DNA of 64,000 nucleotides from Dissophora ornata (Eukaryota; Mortierellomycota; Mortierellomycetes; Mortierellales; Mortierellaceae). Within the stretch, counting starts at the first letter, position 1, and the number at the start of each line of letters is the position of its first letter. The translations under genes and the position numbers were made by a program. The notes under the pieces are model-generated. The model was not told the origin of the DNA. It worked only from the letters and a program-made list of their open reading frames with translations, and did not search any database. The DNA lies in assembly GCA_025201705.1 (NCBI GenBank), contig MU616616.1:17591-81590 (forward strand), given 5' to 3'. Below, piece by piece: positions 1 through 11,200 of this stretch.

Positions 1-3000
1 GTCAATCATTTGAGCAGGAATCGTTGGTTCAGTCTGTCTACACCGTGACCGATGCCGTGCGAAATCAACGTCACCCCCACGCACAAATGTTTACCCTATT
101 TTCCAGACTTCTGGTGATTGCTGCCAGTGCCGAATCAGTTCTTTTGCCGGATACATCTGAGGAAATATCAGGGGTTGAATTCAGGGACATTATCCTCGAT
201 CGAATATGTACTGCACCTTGGAATCACCTCAGCGTGTTGCCACTAGCAACAGCATTGGCAGATGTGGAAATGGAAAGCAAGCAACTAGAGATGGCGATTA
301 TGAAGATTATGAAACAGTTCAAACAGGTCGATGCAACCGATCTCCCAGTCTTGATCTATAATCTGCTGCTCCTGTCGTCTAAGGTTGGTTTTGATTTTTT
401 TTTTTGCTTTTATACATTTGCCTATGCTCCTGCTGCACATCGCTTTGTTCAGGTTACCGACAGATCGTTTCTTTATTATAGGGTCATCAACGTCTAGTAC
501 TAAGAGGCACCCTCGAATTCTTTGACCGACTGGACGCTGGCGGAGCAATGGCAGAGAGGTAAGGAAATAATGACTAACGTGACAAAACTTCGATGACGGC
601 AAGGTTCGCTGACTTCGCTTCGATCTTACAGTCTTCGATCCGATAACCCAAAGGGAGCTGCACGTCTGCCATTTTCGGAACTGAGCGCAATCGAAAGCAA
701 CGTGATTCTCTACTTCAGCTTTGCTGTCAAGCAGGACCAGGAGCTAGGAACCGAGTTGCTCAAACATATGAAAAGTGGAAAGACGGCCTACCTATCATCT
801 TTCTCGCTAGCGTGCCTGATGACCATGGCTAGGATCCACCGCTTCGTGGACAATGTAATGGATTACCTCAAATCCTCTATTTTGTCAACGTTCAGGGATC
901 TAGAGAGGATGCAGCGCGAACCATGGGTTTTAAGTAAGTTCTTTTTTTGACCGAATGGCAAAGGACTAGTTAGGGATTGCCTTTCTGCCGTGGATACGTT
1001 TGTAACCTCCTGTATATCGATTCTGTAGACTTTCAGGGCATGTCACCGGTGCCTATCCTTGAGATGTTTTGTGAGATCATCAAGAAGATCCCCTTTGGAT
1101 TGGAACAGCTTACGCCCAGCATCGTGCAATGCGGTGTGTACATCATGGACTCTATGGCTCCCAGCTCTCCCTGGAAAACCTCAGGTAACGCTAAAGTATT
1201 ATCCGCTTCAAAATGCGAATTTTGCTGGCGGCCTATAATAACCACTCTGACAATTAATAGATAAAGACGTCACCAAAAAGTTGACCCCAAAGACGCCGAA
1301 CGAGCTTGGTTGTGAGCTTGGGGCCATGATTCTTGCCGAAACATTTAAGGTAATGCTGGTTGTAGACTCACCGCTGTCGCCATTGCTCGACGAGACCTTG
1401 TCTCTGCTAACAGCGCTTGGGATATATCGTGCGATAGACTCAAGTCTCTGCCAGGACAGAGATTCTCGACCATATCATGTCCAGGATCGTTACAAAGTCG
1501 ACAAGCACCGTGTTTTTCCTTCAGCTATTGGAAACTATCGTCAAAGACAGCTCTGAGGCCCTGGAGGAGCACTTACAACGAATTAAGGAGTCACTCGATT
1601 ATCTCTCCTTCCTCTCCCTGGCGACGGCAGTGCGACTTATGGCTGCTGTAAAAGACGTGGCCAAGTTAAATAGGTCCTTCCGCGACAGCCTCATCCTCAT
1701 TCTGAGAAAGGCGTTGTTTTCCAAGTAAGGCTCACCCGCTATCCCAAGCACAGGGTAAGGATACGCTTGCTCTGCGTTGGTTGATATTGGCGCCTAATAC
1801 AATCTTTTAATGCCATAGAGCCTTGGAGAGTCGTCAAGTTGCACTTTCTGGGTTCCTTCTTCTCTTGGGCCCATCGTCGAAACCGCAACTCAGATTACGA
1901 AGCGGATCCAGCAGACTCAGTTCACACCAAAGCCTCGAAACTGATATCCCTGCCTACTCGATGGAAATTCTGGGTAAGTTGAGACTTCAGTAGATGCGTC
2001 GCGTTTTCACTTGTGGTGCACAAAGGCTCACAAATCGTATACACGGAAAATACAGGGATGTTACGCCGATGTCTGGGACAGCAAGGCGAGGTGCGCCTCT
2101 CGCTGTATCTTGGTTTGATGGAACTTGTGGAGACGGCGCCCATTCTGAACCCTATTATCTTCGAGATTCTCCAAGCTCACGTAGGTTTCCGCCCCAACAT
2201 TTCGGAAAGGCTATTTCGATTTGGTCACACGCGGTGGTTTCGTAACTTAAAATTGTTTCTTCTTGTTTGTCTCTCGCTTGATCTATGCCATACCATAGTT
2301 TGTTCACTTTTACGATCAAACAGGCGTACGCTTGTCGCCATTGAAGTTGGAGGAATGTGTCGCTAACTCCAAGAATGGGGGCGAACCAATGTTTGTCGAG
2401 CCCCTCCACTATTTGATGAGCGGTCTCGTGAGGTCGCTGATCGGTCTGCAAAAACTGAAGAGAAGGGCATCTCTTACGCATGGTACCGTGAGCGAATTTT
2501 CCTACGAAAGGTTATGGAGACGATTTTATGGTCGGTATCCTAATGCGCTATTCTTTTTTTTACAGATGAAATACATGCGGATGAGCATCAGGTTGCTGAG
2601 TGTCATCGAGATATGGACAGGATACTCTTGGGACTCGAACGTGCTGGATTGGAGGACTTTGAGCTAGACAAGACCTCGGATTTCAACATGGCAACCAATA
2701 TTGGCGCTCGGAACAACATGTACGCCACGCTTCTGACTGGATGCTATGAGTCTGCAATTGAATACATGGTGCTCAAGCAGCAATCATATGTCGAATCCTC
2801 TGTCGCTCATGGCAAAAGCGTCGCCTCTGAACGGCGGGGTACATCGGATCGTGATCTATATTCTGCAAAAATGACCCCTGGGTCTTCGGAACTGATTCTA
2901 CACCTCTTCGGAAAGATGCGCAAGTTGCACGACATTGTTAAGGAGAAGGTTGTGATGCCAAGAGGTAGGATCACCAAAGGAAGCATGAAAAGCGCACGTT

Positions 3001-4649
3001 CTTGATATATTCTGACGTGTTGTCCATTAACAAATAGCTAAGAAACTTGGGCCACTTGGCGAGTCTTCTGTCTTGGGTCTCGAGTGCGTTACAAGGCTCA
3101 TGGAGTTCATGTTTGCGGAACAGAGTGATGGAGGCTGGCCAGACGAAGAAGCTCAGAGATTGAAGGCTAATGATGACTTTGTGTGTTATGTCAGCACGGT
3201 CGTCCACATGCTACTTTCTAAGGTAGGCTTCATTTCTAATCTCAGACCTTGCTTGATTGTCGGTACCATCTGAAGCTAATTTACAGCGTATACTCCTATT
3301 CCCCGCTTTAATTGCTTGTATCAGCTCCACACTTCCACGGAAGTATTGAGGGACAGCGAGTACGACTACTCTCGCCGACTCTCTAGCGTGCTGGTCAGGG
3401 AATTCCTTGTCAGCGAAAGACCTGATGGCCCCAAGGCTGTGGCTGCAGGAGTCAAGGGCAAGGACAAGAATAAGTCGTTGCTGATGGTCGGCATCGAAGC
3501 ACTCACAGCAGGTTTAATGACGATCCAACGCTTTTACGCAGTTGAGCCCAGCTCAAATGTGGCGGGAACCACTACACCTAAGAGTCTACAGAGTCGTAAA
3601 GTCGTGTCTGGTTTCCTGGCTGCGACGCTGCCTCAAGTCAATGGCGGCCATCGACAGGACCAACAAGCTGCCGAAGTTGTAGCCTGGACAACTTCTCGAA
3701 CGATACAATGTGATATCGATGGTCTTGCGGCCGCTTATATCCAATACCTGCAGGGACTCTTTTTGTTGTTTGTGAATGAGACGATACCGCTTCTGAAGGA
3801 AGCAGCAGGACTATTGGGCATGATCCAAATCCTTTCAAAGTATCTCTCAAGGACGGATGAGTGTGCAGCCGATGTAGGAGAAGCTGTGGATGGTCCAGTT
3901 CAGACCCTATCAAAAGCAAGCTCTACGCCAAGCTCGGACTTCATGGCAACAAGGACTAATCAGCTCGACCAGTTGATTCACTGGCTGGTGAAGCTTTGTC
4001 GAGACCAGGCTATCGATGATGCCATACTTACGAAAACACTTTTATCAATGATGCTACAGCTGGAGCAGGAGTGTAACCACCCTCAGGCGAACGCTAACCT
4101 CCTGCTGCCCTCCGATAACCATAACGAAGCAGAGTCCTCTACTTCTGGGCGTCTCGCTGTAGCGGGTGGTGGTGTTGGTTCACTCGGCTTTGGTAGCGTG
4201 ACAGCATCATCGGTCACCACTCATTGCCCTGAGGCGGCGACTCGTCTGCGACTAGCGGCCGATGTGTTGTTGACATATGGCATGAACTATGGTGGGCCCA
4301 ACGTTCCCAGTCTTCGTGATTTACCCGAGAGAATCCCACTGGGCCCAGAGGCGGACGAAGACATTGTGCGGTTGATCCAATTGAAGCGAGAGATAGGAGT
4401 CGATGCTCAATTCGCAGTAGTGACGCTGAGGACTTCGGGTGCTGTCACGGAGGTGTTACTACAGCAGGTCGAGCGATCGCTCGAGGGCCTCGAATGGGCT
4501 TTGAGTAAACTCCGATTTTGTGGGCTGATGTCAGGTAAGCGCTTTACAAAGATTTACAATATAAGAAGTGCGCACGTGCGCGAGAGTTGGAGTGTAGGAG
4601 AGAGAAGAAAAGTGTGAGAAGTGGGAGGCGAGTGAAAGGCTCGGACAGC

Positions 4650-4686
<37 letters not shown>

Positions 4687-6503
4687 AAGGAAAAAGAAAG
4701 GAGAGCCAGTGCAAGGACAAGGATGCCAAAAAAAGTGAACCAAGGAGTTCAAATGATGAATGTCCTCGAATTTGAGTTGCGGAGATTATTATTTTGCTGA
4801 AAGAAAAGGTGTGATCAAGGACTGATAAGATCTTAAAATATGTATCTTATTATTTGCACGGTATCGATATTTTTGTACATGACTACTGCATCCGTGGTGT
4901 TGTTGGCGGCAGTGTTATGTACTGTCCCCTATTCAATCATTTATCCCATGCATAGTAGTTGAATCCAACATCCAGCGTGGATTTTGTTGATGTTGTTATT
5001 GTCGTCGTTGATGCTAGGGGATGTTGGTCCGGGACAATTATTGATCAATGGGTGATGTATTATCGATGGGAAGAAAGTAAAGGTTATTGGTGCTAGTTAC
5101 CGGTTGCCCTCAAAAAGCACAAATGAGTCCCAGACGACAATCATTTTTGTTGTAGTACACCATCTTATGCTTATTATTTGTTGTAACTTAACAGTGGGAT
5201 TGAATAGAACACTAACACTAGTATGCTTCTTATCAAATCGCGTTTGTTTTCACATAGGCTCTGAAGGCTGGAGCATAAAACAATCAACAAACGACGATCG
5301 CCCACAACAACGCGCTGAATCTTCTTCACAACAGGCTCACGCTTCGCATCATCGAGTAATTCAAAACGTGAACAAAAAATCTCTTCAAGAGTTCGAGACC
5401 GAAGTTTGTTGGCGAGTTGAGATCTGTGTGTGGGTCCTCGTGCGCATAGCACAATCGTGCATCAACCAACTCTCCTCTGAGCATTTGATTCGAGTTCTTC
5501 AGCGGTGCTACAAAGTCCTGACGGCCCTGACAAAATATTACTTGTCGCCTCTCAGTGTCGCACCACTCAACCTCTTTGCATCTCCGTCATCATCATCATC
5601 GACCTCAAATGGGAATGCATCATCAAGTATTACGTCGCACGGTCAGCGAAAAACGGCAGCAGGGAATGGTGTTATTCGATTGCCACATGGTTTCCTCCGT
5701 GTCACACAGGTTGCTGGCATGGAGCTGTCCAAGCACCTATACTCGTTCCTAAGCTATTTCCAAATGCTCGATGTGGAACAGAAAGCCAGAGCACAGGAGC
5801 GGGGTGGCGGTGGTCATAAAGGATCCAAGAAGACAGGTGGTGGAGACAAGGGCAAAGAGCCAACCCAAGACGGCGCAGCTCCCAAATCCGTGACAGGTCG
5901 TGTAGATAATCCTACAGGCGGTGGATCGGTAAAGTCGCGCCAAAAGGCTAAGATTCTACGCGAGTCAAAATTGATCCCGACGTTAATCTATGGGGTGGAG
6001 CAGTACGAGCGGTTTGTGATCCAGCTGAGCAAGAAAGCCAAAGTCAACTTGACCCAGTTTATGAGGCGGAGTACCGCACGTGATTTCAGGATCCAAATTC
6101 AAAGGTTAGGAGATCTGGGGCTGGAGGACCAGTATGATGAAGATCGACAACAGTTGTTGATGCAGAGACAGGAGCAGCAACAGCAACAGCAGCAACATCA
6201 GCAAGAAGACGATGGAGATGTGCATATGATGAGCGATGATCATGAGATTGATGTGGTGAGTCGGACAAATCCTAGGCACCTATGCCTATCTCTTTTCTAT
6301 CAGGCATGCATGTACACCTTTCCGATTCAGATTTGTATCTTTGTTTGTACATGATCATCTGATATCAATGCAACATCTCTTTTCCTATCTCTCTCATTTT
6401 TAATGTGCTCACGCAGGCTCAGCTTGAAGAGGAGGACGAGGAAGAAGATCGGGACGACGAGGTGTTAGTGCGGTCGCGCAAACGTGCAAAGCGCGAGAAC
6501 TGA
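1..6503 (+). CDS. FANCI: Fanconi anaemia group I protein homologue (5' end outside window)
   Basis: FANCI pairs with FANCD2 as the DNA clamp of the Fanconi interstrand-crosslink repair pathway in the nucleus. Exons by hand: <1-383, 482-558, 632-933, 1029-1184, 1261-1349, 1438-1724, 1819-1973, 2056-2180, 2299-2482, 2566-2964, 3038-3222, 3325-4534, 5258-6255 and 6417-6503; all phases agree, giving 1544 residues in the window. Family blocks recalled from human FANCI are visible in order: [62 protein letters not shown], and a basic C-terminal tail KRAKREN. Roughly the first 140 residues lie upstream of the window. Insertions of low complexity (Ser-rich near 5590, Gln-rich near 6170-6210) make it longer than the human protein. 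The residue aligned with the monoubiquitinated Lys is Gln (see findings). Assignment is firm; exact small-exon borders less so. Confidence 0.93.
4535..5257 (+). other. Long FANCI intron with an A34 tract
   Basis: The intron between the 1.2 kb exon and the penultimate long exon is 723 bases, while the other FANCI introns here are about 70-160 bases. It begins GTAAGC and ends ACATAG. It holds an uninterrupted run of 34 adenines at 4651-4684. I see no conserved coding block within it. Confidence 0.75.
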
Positions 6504-6965
6504 GGTCTATTCATTAGAGACCAAGGAGGGGCCGTAGTGTCGCAGTGTGGTTTATTATTGCCTGTAGGTAGTGTAACAAGCCAATCGTAACAAACAGAAA
6601 AGAAACGAGGCAAACAAAGAAACGTAGTACCGTAAAATAAAAGACGAGCTGTCACAGAGTTGCCTTTTATTATCAACATTAGAGTCAGACAATAATGAGC
6701 CATCTATCAAGAGGAAGAAGGCAGCATATCTTTCATTTTTTTTTCTTAGATATATTGAATGTTTACTGCGATTCATAAAAGAGAAAACCTTTTTTTGGCA
6801 TGGCACATGGGACGAGATTGTTTGGTTGGGATAATGTACACTTTTTTATTACAGGGTGTTTGAATTTTTTTTTTCAGCGTGCTTTTTTTTGTTCAGCAGA
6901 TGACAATTCAGGTATAAGCGGATGCAGCTCTTTTTTTTTTTTGGCTGCATTCTCTACTTGAAACC
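6504..6965. other. Convergent 3' spacer between FANCI and the bHLH gene
   Basis: This 462-base interval lies between two converging stop codons. It is A/T-rich with T runs near 6735, 6792, 6867 and 6930, and an AATAAA-type hexamer context near 6637. It presumably holds both 3' UTRs and polyadenylation signals. No ORF with recognisable content is present. Confidence 0.6.
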
Positions 6966-7979
6966 TTAGTACGAGGAAGTCTGGTACATCGACGGGTTCT
7001 GGGTGCACGGCTGAGGCAATATAAGACCCGAAGACGACGGCGATGAGGCGCGGCTGTTATACCTCAAAGACTGCGGCTGCTGTTGCACAGGCTCACACAG
7101 TGGTGAGTTGTACTGCGGGCCACTGTAACCGTACGACTGCTGAGGGTAATGATGCTGCTGCGACGGGTAATAGTTGTTCTGGCTCGGTTGCTGTAGTGAG
7201 TAGGCTACAGGCGAGGTGGGAGCAAAGAGCGAAGGCAACGCAGGGACTTGGTTCGATTGATGAACTGGCACCATTGGGGGTGACACCGACAATGAGGAAG
7301 GAGAGTACTGGTTATGTGCGGGGCTCGAAGGTGATAGAGGGGGCGACTGGAGCTGGTGTTGGTGATGAGCGGGATATGCGTGGCTAGGATAGGCCTTGGG
7401 CGAGGACATTGGCGTCGAATGACGGGAGCCGCTGTATTGGGGGGCCAGAGCAGGGAAAAGCTGCTGTGGCTGGTAGTGCTTGTTTTGAGGCGCCTGGACG
7501 GCAGTTGGAGACGACGAGCGCGAGGCGTTAGGTGAAGGAGAGGACGAAGAAGCAATGGTCATGGAGGAGGCAGTAGAGGGAGCAGTGGCCGTCTCGAGAC
7601 CTGCACAGGATCGAAGGCGACGAATCTCGGCGATAGCATTTCGAAGGGTAGTGATCGAATTGGATTTGACGGGGGGTTTCTTTTCTGTGCCATCGGCGTT
7701 GAACTGCTTCTGTTGCGAGTGTGATTGCTCCTGTTGTTGTGATTGTGATTGTGCCTCTGCAGCAGATTCGCGGACAAGATTGGCGAGTTCACCGAGGAGC
7801 TGGTTCATTGTATCACGTCTTTGACGCTCATCGAGGATATGTGTGGCACGACGCTTTTCGAGGGCAGTGAGACGAGATATAGAATCGACATTCTTGCGAT
7901 TGAGAACGTTAACGCCGTGGAGGCGAAAGACGTTCTTTGAGGGTGATGTGGATGTGGGAGCTGACGTTGTTGCAGTCAT
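6966..7979 (-). CDS. bHLH transcription factor with an expanded loop
   Basis: A single-exon gene of 337 codons. Residues from about 35 to 65 form a basic region and helix 1: the core THILDERQRRDTMNQLL carries the His/Glu/Arg pattern H-x3-ER-x-RR of class B bHLH proteins that read CANNTG, usually CACGTG. Helix 2 (SITTLRNAIAEIRRL) follows after a Gln/Ser-rich loop of roughly 40 residues, much longer than usual. The remaining two thirds is disordered and rich in Ser, Pro, Gln and Tyr. The ORF stays open upstream, but I chose the Met at 7979 because it sits just before the bHLH and downstream of a TATA box at 8194-8201. It is likely a nuclear regulator; the target pathway cannot be read from the sequence. 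Confidence 0.85.
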   Translation of the reverse strand: MTATTSAPTSTSPSKNVFRLHGVNVLNRKNVDSISRLTALEKRRATHILDERQRRDTMNQLLGELANLVRESAAEAQSQSQQQEQSHSQQKQFNADGTEKKPPVKSNSITTLRNAIAEIRRLRSCAGLETATAPSTASSMTIASSSSPSPNASRSSSPTAVQAPQNKHYQPQQLFPALAPQYSGSRHSTPMSSPKAYPSHAYPAHHQHQLQSPPLSPSSPAHNQYSPSSLSVSPPMVPVHQSNQVPALPSLFAPTSPVAYSLQQPSQNNYYPSQQHHYPQQSYGYSGPQYNSPLCEPVQQQPQSLRYNSRASSPSSSGLILPQPCTQNPSMYQTSSY

Positions 7980-8193
7980 TTTTGTACAAGTGTGCTGGTT
8001 TCGTTTGTGGTTTGTGGTTTGTGGAATGAGAGACAGAGACAGAGAGATGAATGAGAAGAGATGTTGCGGTGTAACGTGGGAGTGCTGCTGTTGGAGGAGT
8101 GGGTGGGCGTGCGGGGGTTGTGAAGATTTTTGTTTTTGCAACGGTAGTATTTCAGAAAGGAAAGAGAGAGGGAGCGAGACGAATGCGGGTTGA

Positions 8194-8201
8194 TATTTAT
8201 A
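8194..8201 (-). promoter_or_regulatory. TATA box of the bHLH gene
   Basis: On the minus strand this reads TATAAATA, in a CTATAAATA context about 215 bases upstream of the chosen ATG. The long pyrimidine/purine-biased leader that follows fits a fungal 5' UTR. It supports starting the protein at 7979 and not at in-frame upstream Met codons, which lie before the box. Confidence 0.6.
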
Positions 8202-11200
8202 GGGGAGCAAGAGAGGGTGCGACTGAATAGGGATAAATAGGGACAGAGTAGCAGCATGGAGACAACACCATCGCGGTGTATCGGGTGCGTCTGCTTGGCC
8301 AGAGATAAGTGCACGACCTGAGACCGAAAAAAGGTCGTCGCAGAGGACCGACGGCCAGAACCTTAATTGAATGAATCGGACTGAATACTGATATCGCACA
8401 CACACTGTCATACCATCGCTTGGCGAGTGTGGAGGAAACACTAATGAAATGATGTGAACCTTCGAGCCTTTCTTGCCTCCCACTTTCTCGCTCTCTCGCT
8501 GCACTCTCATAATCTACAGTACACACACCGACACGGAGAATACCAATCAAAGCATAACCCTATCGTCTGTCGACGAACATCAGCTTGCTGTATCTCCACG
8601 TTGCTCAGATGAGACGGATACACCCATGGGCAAGCTCCACGCTTGTCGCCCTCATCTCAAGCGCAATTAAAGAAAGCGCCGAGCACTCCATCATATCTAG
8701 AGTAGCAATACAAAAATGCTGCACAGACACACTGAAACACTGTCGATACAGAAAAAAGCAGACCACAATGGCACTCCGACATGTAGAATCTATCGCCAAA
8801 AGATAAGATGTTCGACACCATGGCCAGGGGTGGGCGGTCAATGAACCCCATTGAAATGTCACCACTCTGCGCGATTTACCATTCTCTTGGGAAAAAAAAA
8901 AACATTTATCAGAGCAAACCCATCAAGCCGATGATCAGTCTGCGATAGTGCCATGGAACCATGGGCATCGATCTGTGAGAAAAACTGAAATGCATTATGA
9001 CTGCAAGTACACACACAAATTCTGCAGAGTTCATGCATTCGATTTTGCCCCCTACCTTTGTGATTACTCTTATTGTTTGTTGTTTGTTGTCTCTGTTTTT
9101 TTTCCCTTGGAATGCGCATGGAGACGCTTTGACACCAAAGAACAGAGGTTTAAAGAACAATATTATTAGAAAGGAAAGTTTTGATCATGATTGTCTCACC
9201 ATGGTAAGGAAGCAAGGAATAACACCGAGGAAAAGAAAAAATATATATCTGGTTGATCGATTGCTGTAACACCAGGGATCGTATTCCCTAAAGGAGTCGA
9301 GGCCGAAAGGCAGAGAGGACAAGGCGAAAAGCCAGCGTACTATGGAGCCTGTACCAACATCTTCAACTTGATCCTCCTTGATCGGACCGGGTCTGCATTA
9401 TTCACCCATTCAACTATCAAACAATTGCGTGCTAAACTTTCGACCATGGACCAGGGATAGTTTAGAGTTGTGCCTGGAGTATCGAGTGATGGACACATTC
9501 ATGTATGCATATTATTGATTGTAAGATATCTTGTTAATCGCATTACAATGAACGTTAACAATTGCTCACTGGACCCGTTGGCTTTACTGCTGAAAATAAC
9601 AGCTGCAGATCCTGCAGCCGCTGAAGGGGTATTTGGTTAGCGCGATTTCTTAATTCCTTCTTGCGATTGGATTTGCTTGATGTTTTTGTTTGTATTCCAT
9701 GGTAAGGCTCTTTATGCTTGTTACTTCTTTCCAGGACTTCTGCCTGTTTTTTTTTTTTTTTATTTGTTTTGATGTGAGAAGATGGGTCAAGATGCTCCGC
9801 GAGTTAAACGATGAAAAATAACACAATAACGACATTGACGGCGAACACGAGGCTATTTCTGGCGACGAAGATATCGTATCGTTCATCGCACAAACGAAGT
9901 GCTCATCAATGGTTTTTTTATTTTTTTATTTCGTTGTTTGGCCTCGTGCTTCCTAAAACGTCTGAGCCACAAAATGCCTGTAGACAAAGAGGAGTGGGGG
10001 ATGGGGCGATGCATAATGGGCTCATTGGCGCGATTGCTGCGATATGTTCCCTCGACCTCTAGCATTCCATGTGGGACGAAAGAGAGAGAAGACCCGGCTA
10101 TATACACTTCCGTTGCTCTGTAGATGTCCATATTCATTTCCTTTGGTAAAGGCGCGCTCACTCTCCTTCCTCCTCTTTGTGATGGCTTGATATCCAAAGC
10201 AGGGGATTAGGTCATGATACAGAATTTGAACTAGCTTAGTGCGTGGATAGCATTCAAGGTAATTTGAGCCAAATCTCGCGTCATGCCTAATAGTACAACT
10301 AGACTCCATGGACAATCGAATCGGCAAAAAGGAAAACAAAATTATGGCTCCGCTCTTTGCCTGTTGCGATCCCGCCCCAGCGTTATCTGTAAATGTCTTT
10401 ATCGTCATCATTTCGCTCTTGTATCAGCCCTTATTATCTTTTGTATGTTTTGCTCTGTGAGAGAGACAGCCTGCACAGGAGCTATCATTTTTTGACGGAT
10501 ACACGTTAGGCAATCGTTCCTTCGGGGCTCAAAAACATTAAACATGTTATGTCGGTATCAGCAACCAAGATTAACAAAAGATAAACTGGGTTAGCAGCAT
10601 TGATGTCCGGCATCGATTGCGCTCATAGACACATTGTACGGCGAGTGCATGCATCGCATAAAGCAATTTGAATGCGTTTATGCTAAGATTGCTGATCGTT
10701 TAATCATATGCAGGAGGCGCGGCCTCCGGTATGCATTTGTCAAGCTACAGATAATAGCGAGGAACCACAAGCATGAGCCTTCTTGGACGTCAACTTGAGC
10801 CAATGAAAACATCAATGCGCATGTGTCAGGAACAGGAGAAATGGTCAATCAATGAGAACACCCCACTCAGGCTATGGGCGGGATTTCTGGCACATATAAT
10901 TTTTGTTCCATGGCACGTTTAATTAGGTAGCTCGATAGCTTTATGTCAAGTACATTTCGCCGCCATTATGGACCTCATTGGCTACGAGCGATTCATGGAA
11001 TCCAAACTCCTCCCACGGATAAAACAACCAAAAAAAAACAAACAAATCCCCCCCCCCCAAGCACATCACAACTCTAAAATTTGCATTAGTGCCTGAAGCG
11101 CAATTGCCAAATTGGCCATGTTCGGTTTCCCACACACGGAACACCGAGCACTATGCTGAAGACAACATCGCTCGACCGTTTTAGACAAGAACAAAGTAGT

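Noticed and set aside
4651..4684. A34 as the poly(A) tail of a retroposed gene copy
   Set aside because: No coding remnant or target-site duplication can be seen next to it, so a simple homopolymer expansion is enough.
10022..10411. 129-codon minus-strand ORF in the gene-poor stretch
   Set aside because: Overlapped by other short ORFs in several frames and without any recognisable motif.
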